64,000 nt of DNA from Methylobacterium sp. C25 (GTDB lineage: Bacteria > Pseudomonadota > Alphaproteobacteria > Rhizobiales > Beijerinckiaceae), in assembly GCF_021352225.1 (NCBI RefSeq), contig NZ_JAAUVI010000001.1, positions 496,001 to 560,000 on the forward strand, in the 5' to 3' direction. Of the stretch, positions 43,334 to 52,569 are shown one piece after another (the first letter of the stretch is position 1; the number at the start of each line of letters is the position of its first letter). The notes below the pieces were generated by a model. The model ran no database searches. It saw nothing but the letters and a program-made list of their open reading frames with translations, and had not been told where the DNA came from. Position numbers and translations under genes: made by a program.

Positions 43334-44542
43334 CTAGCGACGCTCCATGAAGCGGTTGGCCGGAAGCCGGTAGAGCATCCTCACCAGTGTCGCGCTCTTC
43401 ACCCGCTTCAGCTTCCAGCGAAGGGAGGTCTCGATCTTGATCGAGCGGGCGTCGAGGCTCACGCGGAGTGCCGAGCGATCGCGCGCCTGCTTGACCGGGT
43501 CGGCGTAAAAGCTCGCGAGCTTGCTCGCCCCCATCCCCGGCGTCGCGAGCCAGTGCGGCATGTGGACGTGGCAGAGCCGGTCGACGTCGGTCAGCGCCTT
43601 GTCGATGCCGGTTCCGGTGATCGGGCAGCTCGTCGAGAAGGCGTCGCCCACCACCACGAAGCCGTCGCGTTCGTGGTCGCGGACGCGGTAGAGGTCGATC
43701 GGGCGCAGCACCACGGGGCCGTCGACGCGGATCTCGCCGAAAGTCTCCTCCAGCGTCGGCATCAGCGCGCGCAGCATGGCTTCCGGGGCGAGCCGGAAAT
43801 CCCGCGACCAGGCATCCGACGGCGTGCGGTAGACGTAGAGGTTGGCCCGCATCGTGCCACCGACCGGAAACAGCGTCAGGTAGGAGACGCGGTCACCGAA
43901 CTGCTCCCCCGTCCAGACCAGCGAGGGAAACGGAAAGTCACCCGGCGGGCGCGTCAACGTGAACCCTGCCGCAAGCGTGTGGGCGGGGCTCACCATCTCC
44001 TTGCGCAGGCCGAGACCACGACGCACCTCCTCGCCGAGGCCGGTCGCGACGACGAGGAGCCGCGCCGTGAGGTTGCGGCCGTCGCGCAGCCGGACCGTCT
44101 GCCGGCTCGGGTTCGTCTCGATGGAATCCGTACGCCCGACGACGATCCGGACCGTGGGCGGCAAGGCGGCGCGGAGACCATCGACCAGGCGCGCGTAGTC
44201 GCAGCCGTATTCCCGCCGCGTATTGCGATCGGCGATCCGGCCGAAACGATGCAGCCAGACCCCGTCGAACCCCGTCGTGGCCGCACGCGCCGCCTCGCCG
44301 AGCCCCATCTTGTCGAAAAGCCGCATCTGCGGCTCACCGAGCTTTTCCGCGCGGAATTCGGGAGGGTGGCGCTCGTGCTGGGCGATCAGGATGACACGCC
44401 GCCCCTGGCGGGCCAGAGCAGAGGCGGCGGCGATGCCAGCAATGCCGGCACCGAGCACGATCACCTCTGCCTCGTCGCCGGTGGCATCCGTCGGCCGTGC
44501 GGATTGACCGGGGCTGGATCTCAGGGTGTCTTGCGCCGCCAT
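43334..44542 (-). CDS. NAD(P)/FAD-dependent oxidoreductase (FAD_binding_3-like)
   Basis: This 402-residue flavoprotein has an N-terminal Rossmann FAD motif VIVLGAGIAGIAAASALARQGRRVILI, the middle DG motif, RLLVVATGLGEEVR, and the C-terminal GD motif VVVGDAFSTSCPITGTGIDKALTD. It resembles geranylgeranyl reductase/2-polyprenylphenol hydroxylase-type flavoproteins, with a basic C-terminal tail (RWKLKRVKSATLVRMLYRLP). The substrate is unknown. It lies between ybeY and the flippase-like gene, where the standard cluster continues from ybeY to phoH, so it is part of an insertion. Confidence 0.85.
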   Translation of the reverse strand: MAAQDTLRSSPGQSARPTDATGDEAEVIVLGAGIAGIAAASALARQGRRVILIAQHERHPPEFRAEKLGEPQMRLFDKMGLGEAARAATTGFDGVWLHRFGRIADRNTRREYGCDYARLVDGLRAALPPTVRIVVGRTDSIETNPSRQTVRLRDGRNLTARLLVVATGLGEEVRRGLGLRKEMVSPAHTLAAGFTLTRPPGDFPFPSLVWTGEQFGDRVSYLTLFPVGGTMRANLYVYRTPSDAWSRDFRLAPEAMLRALMPTLEETFGEIRVDGPVVLRPIDLYRVRDHERDGFVVVGDAFSTSCPITGTGIDKALTDVDRLCHVHMPHWLATPGMGASKLASFYADPVKQARDRSALRVSLDARSIKIETSLRWKLKRVKSATLVRMLYRLPANRFMERR

Positions 44543-44671
44543 GACGCCTCTCGCGGATCGTCTGCCATCGCAAGCGACGGCAGCATGGCCCCCGCACCGT
44601 CAAACGCCAGTCGCAACGCCTCGGCAAGGGGTGAATCTGCGTAGCTCTTTAATCCCGGAGATAACAAACTC

Positions 44672-45958
44672 TTGATCCGTCTGCTCTCCCCGAGGCTGGC
44701 TGCCCTGCGACGGCACCTGCCCTTGGGGCTGTCCTACATCGCGTCCAGCGGCAGCCTCGTCGCGTCGAGCGCCGCCCAGCTTGTCACCTTCGCGATCCTG
44801 GCGCGAGCACTCGGCCCCCACGAGTTCGGCCTCTTCGTGAAGCTCGCCGCGATCACCAACGTCGCCGTGCATGTCTGCGGGATCGGTGCCTCCGACTGCC
44901 TGTTGCGCCGGGTGTCGCAGGACAGGGCGATGTATCCGGCCATGCTCGGCCACAACCTCATCCTCATCGGCCTGACCGGCGCGCTCCTCGTCGCCCTCGG
45001 CCTCGCGGTGCTGCCATTCTGGATCACGATTAGCCCCGACCCAGTCGTCAATCTGAGCGCGCTGGCACTCTTCCTGATCACGAACGTCGTCCTGGTGCGG
45101 CTAACGCTGCTGACGGATCTGATTTTCCTCGGTCATTCGCGCTATGCCTCGGCCAACCGTGCCGTCGTCGGCTACGCGGTGGCGCGAACGGTCACCGCGA
45201 TCCTCGCCTGTCTCGTCTTCTCGACCGCGAGTCTCGCGCAATGGACGGCTTGGCAGTTCGCCGGCAACCTCGTCGTGGTTGCGGCCTACGCGTGGTGGCT
45301 TCGCGGGCTCGGCCGGCCGCGCCTCACGGTCGTGCGCGAGGAGATCCGGCTCGGCCTGTTCTTCTGCTCGCAATTCGTGGCGCGCTCGGTCCGGCAGAAC
45401 GCCGACCTGTTCATGCTCGGCCTCGTCGCCTCGATCGAAGTGGTCGGCAGCTACGGTGTCGCGCGGCGCATCCTGGACAGCAGCTACCTCACGATCGACG
45501 CGCTGAACCGGATCGCGTTTCCCAGCTTCGCCAAGACCAGCCTCGGCGGCATCCACGCCGCGATGCCGAGCGCCCTGCGGCTCCTGCCCGTCGCGCTGGC
45601 ACTCGGGCTCGCCACCTCGATCGGATTGTTCGTCGTCTCCGGCTACCTGCCCCTGATCTTCGGGCAGGACTACACGTCGCTGACGCGGTTCGTCGGGATC
45701 CTCGCCTGGCTTCCGCTCTTCATCGCCGCCTCCTCCATCGCCATGGACGTGCTCGGCGCCTCCAGCCACCAGGGCGAGCGCGCGGCGATCGTCAATGCGA
45801 CCAATCTCGGCGGCTCGCTGCTCATCGTGTGGTTTTCGTGGTGGCTCCCGCCGAACGGCACGTTCGCCGCCCTCTACATCATCGAGGGCTGCACCGTCGC
45901 CGCGGCGTGGCTGATCCTGCTCAGGCTCGTCCGCCGCAGCGCTGCGCGGACGGCGTAG
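44672..45958 (+). CDS. Polysaccharide flippase-like (MVF/Wzx-type) membrane protein
   Basis: This 428-residue protein has about twelve hydrophobic segments, starting ASSGSLVASSAAQLVTFAILARALGPHEFGLFVKLAAITNVAV, characteristic of Wzx/MOP-type flippases, and FVARSVRQNADLFMLGLVASIEVVGSYGVARRILDSSY in the second half. Its likely role is moving a lipid-linked sugar across the inner membrane. The start TTG 44672 has GGAG 11 nt upstream. No glycosyltransferase is nearby, so the partner genes must be elsewhere. It converges on the LRR-kinase with 5 bp between the stops. Confidence 0.85.
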   Translation: MIRLLSPRLAALRRHLPLGLSYIASSGSLVASSAAQLVTFAILARALGPHEFGLFVKLAAITNVAVHVCGIGASDCLLRRVSQDRAMYPAMLGHNLILIGLTGALLVALGLAVLPFWITISPDPVVNLSALALFLITNVVLVRLTLLTDLIFLGHSRYASANRAVVGYAVARTVTAILACLVFSTASLAQWTAWQFAGNLVVVAAYAWWLRGLGRPRLTVVREEIRLGLFFCSQFVARSVRQNADLFMLGLVASIEVVGSYGVARRILDSSYLTIDALNRIAFPSFAKTSLGGIHAAMPSALRLLPVALALGLATSIGLFVVSGYLPLIFGQDYTSLTRFVGILAWLPLFIAASSIAMDVLGASSHQGERAAIVNATNLGGSLLIVWFSWWLPPNGTFAALYIIEGCTVAAAWLILLRLVRRSAARTA

Positions 45959-45963
45959 CGGGC

Positions 45964-47274
45964 TTACGCTGCGTCGAGCGCAGCGACCACCTCGCCCATC
46001 AGCGGGCGCGCCGCCGGCTCGGCCTGGCTGCAGGCCCGTTGAAGTTCCTGCAGCGCTGCCGCTGGCGCCGGGCCGAGGGCCAGGAGTTCGCCGAGCAGCA
46101 GGCCCCAGGCCCTCACCTCGATCCGCTGAAAGGCCGCGCCGTCCGAACCGGGCGGAAGCCACGAGGCCGCGCCGAAATCGCTGAGGACCGCTTCGCCGGC
46201 CTCGCCGTCCCAAAGCAGGTTATGCGCATAGAGGTCGCCGTGCAGCAGGCCGCGCCCGTGCAGGTGAGCGGCAGCCGAGGCAGCGGCCCGGGCGAGCCGC
46301 CGCACGGCATCGTCGCCGAGGCACAGGGCCGGGTCGTAGACGTCACGGCTGCAGCTCGCCAAGCTCGGCGGCCCGGCCAGTGCGTGCCAGTGCGATGGCA
46401 GCAGGCGCATCGCCAGCCCCTCGACGCCGTCGGGATGCCCCGCCAGCCGGCCGATGCCACTCGCGAGATGAGGGTGTTCTCCAGCAGCCAGGCATGCCGC
46501 CACCTCGCGGTCCGGCAGCCCGTCGCTGGTCATGGCGCCCTTGAACAGCTTGAGCGCGATGCTGCGTGTCTCGCCGGCCGCGCGCCAGGAGGCACGGTGG
46601 GTGATGCCGGACGCGCCCTCCCCCAGCCGCTCGCCGAGGGTGACATCGTTCCACGATACGGCAGCGACGCCGGCCAGCGGCGTCACGCGTTCCAGCGGAT
46701 TGCCGGCATAGGACAGCCAGGCGAGACTGGGCAGCGTCGCCAACCAAGCTGGCAGCGCCTCGAAGCGGTTGGCCGCGAGCCGGATCAGCTCGAGACCCCG
46801 GGCGTTGGCCAGCCCCTCCGGCAGCGCGCGGAGTCGGTTGCCGGCAAGCAGCAGTTTCTGAAGATGCGGCCGTTCGCCGAGCGCAGCCGGCAGCTCTTCG
46901 ACGGTATTGTCCGTGAGCGTCAGCCAGCGCAGGGCGGCCGGCAACGCCTCGCCCGGGACTTCGCGCAGCCCGGCGCCGCGCAGGCCGATCTGGCTCAGCG
47001 CGGGGCAATCGCCCAGCGCCGGCGGCATCCGCTCGAAACGGTTGCCGGACAGGAAAAGGACGCGCAGCTTCTTCAATCGGCCAAGCTCGGCAGGCAGGCT
47101 CGTGAGGTTGCCGCCGCCGAGATCGAGCACCTCCAGGCTGTCGGCCAGGCCGAAAATCTCCTGCGGGAACTCGGCAAGACCGCCAGGTAGGAAGAGTTCC
47201 CGCGCTCCCGCGAGATCGCCGCGGCGAAGCGCCGTGAGCGTGTCGGCCCGGCTGGCGCGCACGGGTCCGCTCAC
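45964..47274 (-). CDS. Leucine-rich-repeat protein fused to a eukaryotic-type protein kinase
   Basis: This 436-residue protein has residues ~25-215 built of ~23-residue LRRs ([75 protein letters not shown]). Residues ~220-425 form a kinase: glycine loop LGEGASGITHRA, VAIK-like SIALKLFK, catalytic loop LLHGDLYAHNLLW and metal loop LSDFGAAS. All key kinase residues are present, with a GD in place of RD in the catalytic loop, as in aminoglycoside kinase-like families. No membrane segment or signal peptide is visible. A GTG at 47274 overlaps the phoH stop (GTGA), so it is coupled to phoH. Its targets are unknown. Confidence 0.9.
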   Translation of the reverse strand: MSGPVRASRADTLTALRRGDLAGARELFLPGGLAEFPQEIFGLADSLEVLDLGGGNLTSLPAELGRLKKLRVLFLSGNRFERMPPALGDCPALSQIGLRGAGLREVPGEALPAALRWLTLTDNTVEELPAALGERPHLQKLLLAGNRLRALPEGLANARGLELIRLAANRFEALPAWLATLPSLAWLSYAGNPLERVTPLAGVAAVSWNDVTLGERLGEGASGITHRASWRAAGETRSIALKLFKGAMTSDGLPDREVAACLAAGEHPHLASGIGRLAGHPDGVEGLAMRLLPSHWHALAGPPSLASCSRDVYDPALCLGDDAVRRLARAAASAAAHLHGRGLLHGDLYAHNLLWDGEAGEAVLSDFGAASWLPPGSDGAAFQRIEVRAWGLLLGELLALGPAPAAALQELQRACSQAEPAARPLMGEVVAALDAA

Positions 47275-48365
47275 GCCACTGGGCGCCGCCGCGGGTTCGG
47301 GTTGCGGTCGGCCTCCGCCTCGCCGTGGCTCGCGGCCTCGTAGGCGGTGACGATGCGGCGGACGAGGTCGTGACGCACCACGTCGACGTCGCGGAAACGG
47401 ACGCGGCCGATGCCCTCGACTCCGTCGAGCACGTTCACCGCTTCGACGAGACCGGATTTCTGGCCGGGCGGCAGGTCGATCTGGCTCGGATCGCCGGTGA
47501 CGATCATCCGCGAGTTCTCTCCCAGGCGGGTGAGAAACATCTTCATCTGCATCGAGGTGGTGTTCTGCGCCTCATCGAGCAGCACCACGGCGTTGGTCAG
47601 CGTGCGTCCGCGCATGAAGGCGAGCGGCGCAATCTCGATGATGCCGGTCTGCAGGCCGCGATCGACGTGGCGCGCCTCCATGAAATCGTAGAGCGCGTCG
47701 TAGATCGGCCGCAGATACGGATCGACCTTTTCGCGCATGTCGCCGGGCAAGAAGCCGAGGCGCTCCCCGGCTTCCACCGCGGGGCGCGACAGGATCAGCC
47801 GCTCCGCATGCCCCTGTTCCAGCAGCGAAACGGCGTGCCCCACGGCAAGCCAGGTCTTGCCGGTGCCGGCAGGGCCCTCGGCAAAGACGAGTTCCTTGGT
47901 CCGCAGCAGCTTGATGTAGTCGCTCTGCGCGGCGTTGCGGGCCCGCACGGCGCCGCGGCGACGGGTGGCGATCTGCTCGAAATGCTCGCGATCCGGCTCG
48001 GCCGCGATCTCGGCCGAGGGAAACAGATTGCCCTGGATCGTGACCTCCTGGATCACGCCGTCGACATCGCCGAGCGTCACAGCCGTGCCGCCCTTGCGCA
48101 CGCGGGCATAGAGCCGCTCGAACACCCGGCGGCCTTTCTCGGCGGCATCGGGCGTACCCTTGATGACGAGGTGGTTGCCGAGCGCCGTCGCCGTCACGTC
48201 GATGCGCCGCTCGATATGCGCGACGTTCTGGTCGTATTGGCCGAAAACGAGGCTCGCGAGCCGATTATCCTCGAAGGTCAACGAGACCTCGACGGTCTCG
48301 GCCAAGCCGCCCGGCGCGGCTGGTCCCCTCCCCTTCAGGGCCCGCCCGGCGGCGTCATTCGGCAC
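47271..48365 (-). CDS. ybeZ: PhoH-like/YbeZ ATPase
   Basis: This 364-residue protein has an N-terminal KH-like domain (VFGQYDQNVAHIERRIDVTATALGNHLVIKG) and a PhoH ATPase domain with Walker A GPAGTGKTW, FLPGDMREKVDPYLRPIYDALYD and Walker B VVLLDEAQNTTSMQMKMFLTRLG. YbeZ acts with YbeY in rRNA processing. Normally ybeY follows directly; here the LRR-kinase overlaps its stop instead. It starts at a GTG at 48365, 31 bp after miaB. Confidence 0.95.
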   Translation of the reverse strand: MPNDAAGRALKGRGPAAPGGLAETVEVSLTFEDNRLASLVFGQYDQNVAHIERRIDVTATALGNHLVIKGTPDAAEKGRRVFERLYARVRKGGTAVTLGDVDGVIQEVTIQGNLFPSAEIAAEPDREHFEQIATRRRGAVRARNAAQSDYIKLLRTKELVFAEGPAGTGKTWLAVGHAVSLLEQGHAERLILSRPAVEAGERLGFLPGDMREKVDPYLRPIYDALYDFMEARHVDRGLQTGIIEIAPLAFMRGRTLTNAVVLLDEAQNTTSMQMKMFLTRLGENSRMIVTGDPSQIDLPPGQKSGLVEAVNVLDGVEGIGRVRFRDVDVVRHDLVRRIVTAYEAASHGEAEADRNPNPRRRPVA

Positions 48366-48396
48366 TGGCGAGATCCTTCAAGCGGAATTCCTTCTG

Positions 48397-49734
48397 TCAG
48401 GCAGCAGCCGCATCGGGCAGCAGCTCGCCGAAGAGGCTGTTGGCGCCGCTCCGAGTGATCCTGACCGTCAGCAGGGTACCGATGGTCGATGCCGGCGCAT
48501 CGATCTGTACCATGAGCAAATGTGGCGTCTTGCCGGCGACCTGCCCAGGGTGGCGTCCGGCTTTCTCGACGAGAACTTCGACGGTCCGACCGACCATGCT
48601 CTCGTTGAAGGCGTGGCGCTGCTGGTCGAGGAGGTGCTGCAGCCGGGCGAGGCGCTCGGTCTTCACGGCTTCCGGGATCGCATCCTCGCGCTCGGCAGCG
48701 GGCGTGCCGGCGCGGGGGCTGTACTTGAACGAGAAGGCGCTCGCGAAGTCGATGTCGGCGACGAGACGCATGGTCTCCTCGAACTCCGCGTCGGTCTCGC
48801 CGGGGAAGCCGACGATGAAATCCGAGGACAGGGCGATGTCGGGCCGCGCCTCGCGAACCCGCGCGATGAGCCGGCGATACTCGTCCGCCGTGTGCTTGCG
48901 GTTCATCGCCTGCAGCACGCGGGTCGAGCCCGACTGAACCGGCAGGTGCAGGTAGGGCATCACCAGCGGGTTGTCGCCGTGGGCGGCGATGAGGTCGTCG
49001 CCCATGTCGTTGGGGTGGCTCGTGGTGTAGCGCAGCCGCGCGAGCCCCGGCAGGTCGGACAGCGCCCGCATCAGGTCGGCGAGCGTGGCGGAGCCGCCGC
49101 CGGGCGCCTCGCCGTGATAGGCATTCACGTTCTGGCCGATCAGGGTGATCTCGCGGACGCCGCCGGCGAGCATCGCCTCGGCCTCGGCACGGATCTGGGC
49201 CACAGGCCGCGAGACCTCGGCACCGCGGGTATAGGGCACCACGCAGAAGGCGCAGAACTTGTCGCAGCCTTCCTGGATGGTCAGGAAGCCGGTGACGCCG
49301 CGGTTGCGGCGGGCCGGCAACTTCGAAAACTTGTCCTCGATCGGAAACTCGGTGTCGACGACGCGGCGACTGCGAGACTCGGCCAGCAATTCCGGCAGGC
49401 GATGATAGCTCTGCGGACCGACCACCACGTCGACGGCCGGCGTGCGGGCCAGGATCTCGCGCCCCTCGGCCTGCGCGACGCAGCCAGCGACGACGATGCG
49501 CGTATCGAGCCCGGCCTGGGCCCGCTCTGCCTTCAGCACGCGCAGGCGGCCGACCTCGGAGAAAACCTTCTCGGAAGCCTTCTCCCGGATGTGGCAGGTG
49601 TTGAGGACGACGACATCCGCCTCCTCCACCGTTTCCGTCGCGGAATAGCCCTCCGCCGCGAGCAGGTCCGCCATGCGGCCCGCATCGTAGGCGTTCATCT
49701 GGCAGCCGTAGGATTTGACGAAGGCTTTCTTCAA
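48397..49734 (-). CDS. miaB: tRNA-2-methylthio-N6-dimethylallyladenosine synthase
   Basis: This 445-residue radical SAM methylthiotransferase has an N-terminal UPF0004 domain ([35 protein letters not shown]), radical SAM cysteines in [16 protein letters not shown], and a C-terminal TRAM domain ([29 protein letters not shown]). It forms ms2i6A in tRNA and needs two [4Fe-4S] clusters. The start is a TTG at 49734 ([10 protein letters not shown]). It leads to ybeZ and is divergent from the MEKHLA-like gene. Confidence 0.97.
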   Translation of the reverse strand: MKKAFVKSYGCQMNAYDAGRMADLLAAEGYSATETVEEADVVVLNTCHIREKASEKVFSEVGRLRVLKAERAQAGLDTRIVVAGCVAQAEGREILARTPAVDVVVGPQSYHRLPELLAESRSRRVVDTEFPIEDKFSKLPARRNRGVTGFLTIQEGCDKFCAFCVVPYTRGAEVSRPVAQIRAEAEAMLAGGVREITLIGQNVNAYHGEAPGGGSATLADLMRALSDLPGLARLRYTTSHPNDMGDDLIAAHGDNPLVMPYLHLPVQSGSTRVLQAMNRKHTADEYRRLIARVREARPDIALSSDFIVGFPGETDAEFEETMRLVADIDFASAFSFKYSPRAGTPAAEREDAIPEAVKTERLARLQHLLDQQRHAFNESMVGRTVEVLVEKAGRHPGQVAGKTPHLLMVQIDAPASTIGTLLTVRITRSGANSLFGELLPDAAAA

Positions 49735-49746
49735 CGTGGTCCGGCC

Positions 49747-50301
49747 GTGTTGAGCTCTGCGCCGACGGCCCCGCCGACGGTCGTTTCAGGATATGGAGGC
49801 GGCCTTAGCACGCTTTCCGGCTCACGTCGCCGAGGCCGAACCCGGGAGATCACCATCGCCGACCTGACGAAAGATCCCGACTTCTTCGCGCTCCTGGCCG
49901 GCAGCCACCAGCGCCTCGTCGGCAGGCCGCTTCTGCCCGACGGCGCGGATGCGCGATGGGCCTACGAGGACGCGCCGTTCGCACTTCTGGCGCACGACAC
50001 CGATGCCGATCCGCGCTTCGTCTACGCAAACCGCATGGCGCAGCAGAGTTTCGGCTATGGGCTCGGCGAGATGATCGGCATGCCCTCGCGGCTTTCGGCG
50101 GAAGCGCCGGATCGCGCCGAGCGTGACCGGCTTCTGGCAGCCGTGGCGCGGGATGGCTACGTCGCCGGCTATTCGGGGATCCGGATTGCCAAGTCGGGCC
50201 GTCGCTTCCCGATCGTCGACGTCGTGGTGTGGCAACTGATCGACGAAGCAGGCGTGACCCACGGTCAGGCCGCGACGTATCGGCTGCCGTCGAACGGTTA
50301 G
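49747..50301 (+). CDS. MEKHLA/PAS-like sensory domain protein (start uncertain)
   Basis: The conserved part starts near 49855 ([25 protein letters not shown]), followed by [77 protein letters not shown] and ending [20 protein letters not shown], a PAS fold matching MEKHLA-domain proteins. No ATG, GTG or TTG lies between 49750 and the conserved region; the nearest are GTG 49747 and TTG 49750, which leave ~36 non-conserved residues, or a CTG at 49864. I list the GTG. It occupies the place where a Fur-family gene sits in some related genomes. Ligand and partner unknown. Confidence 0.7.
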   Translation: MLSSAPTAPPTVVSGYGGGLSTLSGSRRRGRTREITIADLTKDPDFFALLAGSHQRLVGRPLLPDGADARWAYEDAPFALLAHDTDADPRFVYANRMAQQSFGYGLGEMIGMPSRLSAEAPDRAERDRLLAAVARDGYVAGYSGIRIAKSGRRFPIVDVVVWQLIDEAGVTHGQAATYRLPSNG

Positions 50302-50310
50302 AAGCTCGTC

Positions 50311-51204
50311 TCAGACCGCCGCGATGCCCGGCGCGGAGACGTCGGCGCCCTCGTTGCCGGCCTGGCGGTCGGCGGCTTCGGCGGCGCGGTTGCCCGCCGT
50401 CGCCGTCGGACGACCGGCAAGGGCATCGCGGAGCGACCGCCGGACCGCCGCTTCGGCCTGCGCCGTCGCAACCTTGCGGTCGGTGCCGGGTTCGAAGGCG
50501 ATTGGTGCGCCCCAGACCACGTGGAGATCGATCGCACCGCGCCGCGCGAAGAGGTCGAGATGGGGCGCGAGCTCCATGTCGCCGTACCAGGCGACATCGG
50601 GGCGCTCGATCCGCGTCAGCGGCAGGCCGCCGCGCCCGGTATAGGCGAGCGCCAGGGGCTGCAGCCGGATGCGGGCAAGGCCTCCGGTCCCCTCGGTGAG
50701 CGCCTCGCGAGCGGCGCCGACCAGGGAGGAGCGGAACGGCAGCAGGCGCAGGCCGTCGCCGGTGGTGCCCTCGGCGAACAGCACGACGAGTTCGCCCGCC
50801 GCGAGCCGCTCGCCGATCATCGAATTCACGGTGGCGGTGGCGCCACGCCGCGCCCGATCGATGAACACCGTGCGCTGGAGCCGCGCGAAGGTGCCGATCA
50901 CCGGCCATCCGGCGATCTCCGACTTCGCCACGAAGGAAAGCGGGCGCAGCGCCCCGAGCACGACGATGTCGAGCCAGGAGACGTGGTTGGCCAGCACCAG
51001 CGCGCCCTCCCCCGCCCGCGGCGGCGTGCCGCTCTGGATCACCCGCACCGAAAACAGCCACAGGAAAACGCGGTGCAGCAGGACCGGCAGCCGGCCGGCG
51101 AGGCGTCCGCGCCCGTAACGCAGACTCAGCACGTGCGGACCGACGATGAGCGCGAAGAACAGCGCGTAGAACATCATCCGCGCGATGATCCCGATGCGCG
51201 CCAT
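50311..51204 (-). CDS. plsC: 1-acyl-glycerol-3-phosphate acyltransferase family (PlsC-like)
   Basis: This 297-residue protein has an N-terminal membrane segment (IGIIARMMFYALFFALIVGPHVL), the acyltransferase motif NHVSWLD (H-x4-D), and downstream VFIDRARRGATATVN and LVVLFAEGTTGDG. It acylates lysophosphatidate or a related lysolipid at the inner membrane. The ATG at 51204 is used; a GTG at 51213 adds three residues. The C-terminal ~50 residues are low-complexity. It precedes the rimI gene by 22 bp in the same orientation. Confidence 0.9.
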   Translation of the reverse strand: MARIGIIARMMFYALFFALIVGPHVLSLRYGRGRLAGRLPVLLHRVFLWLFSVRVIQSGTPPRAGEGALVLANHVSWLDIVVLGALRPLSFVAKSEIAGWPVIGTFARLQRTVFIDRARRGATATVNSMIGERLAAGELVVLFAEGTTGDGLRLLPFRSSLVGAAREALTEGTGGLARIRLQPLALAYTGRGGLPLTRIERPDVAWYGDMELAPHLDLFARRGAIDLHVVWGAPIAFEPGTDRKVATAQAEAAVRRSLRDALAGRPTATAGNRAAEAADRQAGNEGADVSAPGIAAV

Positions 51205-51226
51205 GGCGTTCACGCGGTACGCACGC

Positions 51227-51748
51227 TCAGGCCAGCGTAGCGCGCATAGTCAGCGCCGTGGCGCGGCTGCCGTCGGGCCGCGGATAGTATCCGGTACGCT
51301 CGCCGGTCTTGGTGAAGCCGTGACGCGCATAGAGCCGCAGGGCCGGATCGTTGCCCTCGTCCACTTCGAGATGGACGTTGCGCACGCCCGCGAAGCTGAG
51401 CGCAGCGAGATGCTCGCGCAGCAGCCGGTGGCTGTGGCCGCCGCCGCGCAGGGCGGGCGAGAGCACGATGGTGAGGATCTCAGCCTCGTCCTCGACCTTG
51501 CGGGATAGCGCGAAACCATGGACGCCGTTGCCGCGCCAGAGACCATGCGCCTCGGTGGAACGCTCGCAGAGCATCCGCTCGAATTCATGCGCGTCCCAAG
51601 GACGCGCGAAAGCGGTGGCGTGCAGGCGCGAGAGCGCCGAGGCTTGTCCCGGATCGCGCAAGGGCGCGATGTAGGGGGTCGAGCCCCAGGCATCCCACCA
51701 GGCGGACCACCAGTCGAGAGCCCAGAAGGGGGACAGGCCGCGCGTCAT
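51227..51748 (-). CDS. rimI: GNAT acetyltransferase, RimI-type
   Basis: This 173-residue protein matches ribosomal-protein-alanine N-acetyltransferase RimI (AFARPWDAHEFERMLCE, LTIVLSPALRGGGHSHRLLREHLAALSFAGVRNVHLEV, ALRLYARHGFTKTGERTGYYPRPDG), with the acetyl-CoA loop RGGGHSHRLL. The N-terminal ~35 residues (aromatic-rich WALDWWSAWWDAWG) are unusual. Its ATG overlaps the tsaB stop (ATGA). The pair tsaB-rimI is conserved in most bacteria. Confidence 0.93.
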   Translation of the reverse strand: MTRGLSPFWALDWWSAWWDAWGSTPYIAPLRDPGQASALSRLHATAFARPWDAHEFERMLCERSTEAHGLWRGNGVHGFALSRKVEDEAEILTIVLSPALRGGGHSHRLLREHLAALSFAGVRNVHLEVDEGNDPALRLYARHGFTKTGERTGYYPRPDGSRATALTMRATLA

Positions 51749-52425
51749 TGGAGCGCAATCCTCGTATGTTCCTGGGGCTGGGCGTCGGCGCCGCGCAGGT
51801 AGAGTGGCCTCGGCAGCGCCTGTTCGGGATCGGCCACGAGGCCGAGCTGGGCGACCCAGGCGATCAGCGGTGCGCCGGTCTCGGCGACGGTGACTTCGAG
51901 GCCGCGATCCTTCGCGGCCGCTGCGAGCGCCTGGGCTCCGGAGCCGACCAGGGTAATCCGATCACCGACGATGCGCTCCAGCGCCTCCTCGACGGATAGA
52001 CGGACGGGCGGCACGGCGACGCCGGCCGAGGCGCTGATCGCCTGCAGATAGACCGAGCCGTGGCGCGCATCGATCGCAGCGACGACCAGGCCCTCGGTCT
52101 GCAGAGCGAGTTGCGGTGCGAGCAGCGCCGACAGCGTCGTCACCCCGACGACCGGGATCTTGGCGGCAAGCCCGATGGCGCGCGCCGCCGACAGACCGAC
52201 CCGCAGCCCGGTATAGCTGCCGGGGCCGACCGTGACCGCGACGCGGTCGAGGGTCTCGAAGCCGCCCTCGACACGCGCCATCACCCGCTCGACAAGCGGA
52301 AGAAGCGCCTCGGCATGGCCGCGCGAGAGCGTCATCGACTCCTCGCCGAGCAGCTCTTCGCTCTCGTCGGTGGCGACGCAAGCGGAACAGGCGTCGAGCG
52401 CCGTATCGATGGCGAGAATGCGCAC
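51745..52425 (-). CDS. tsaB: tRNA threonylcarbamoyladenosine biosynthesis protein TsaB
   Basis: This 226-residue protein has the ASKHA-fold N-terminus RILAIDTALDACSACVA, the signature SRGHAEALLPLVERVMA and the nucleotide loop VAVTVGPGSYTGLRVGLSAARAIGLAAKIPVVGVTTL. With TsaD and TsaE it installs t6A in tRNA. The GTG at 52425 is the in-frame start at the family N-terminus; codons upstream have no match. Its stop overlaps rimI (ATGA). Confidence 0.94.
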   Translation of the reverse strand: MRILAIDTALDACSACVATDESEELLGEESMTLSRGHAEALLPLVERVMARVEGGFETLDRVAVTVGPGSYTGLRVGLSAARAIGLAAKIPVVGVTTLSALLAPQLALQTEGLVVAAIDARHGSVYLQAISASAGVAVPPVRLSVEEALERIVGDRITLVGSGAQALAAAAKDRGLEVTVAETGAPLIAWVAQLGLVADPEQALPRPLYLRGADAQPQEHTRIALQ

Positions 52426-52492
52426 TCTGACTCCGTTTCGGGCCGCGGTGCTCGCGATCACCGCCCCTCTGGCACCACGTTTAAGGCAAGAA

Positions 52493-52520
52493 CGGCCGCC
52501 CCGTCAGCGCGGGGCGGCCG
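52493..52520 (-). terminator. Hairpin after nfuA
   Basis: Perfect arms cggccgccccg (52493-52503) and cggggcggccg (52510-52520) with a 6-nt loop lie 49 bp past the nfuA stop, followed on the minus strand by TTCTTG. A candidate terminator or mRNA-end stem. Confidence 0.6.
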
Positions 52521-52569
52521 ATTTGAGGTGCATTGACGAGGAAGTGTTGCCGGTGTGCCCGGCGCTTCC

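Noticed and set aside
48160..49746. The long plus-strand frame that leads into the MEKHLA gene
   Set aside because: It runs antisense to miaB and ybeZ and only becomes protein-like near 49855.
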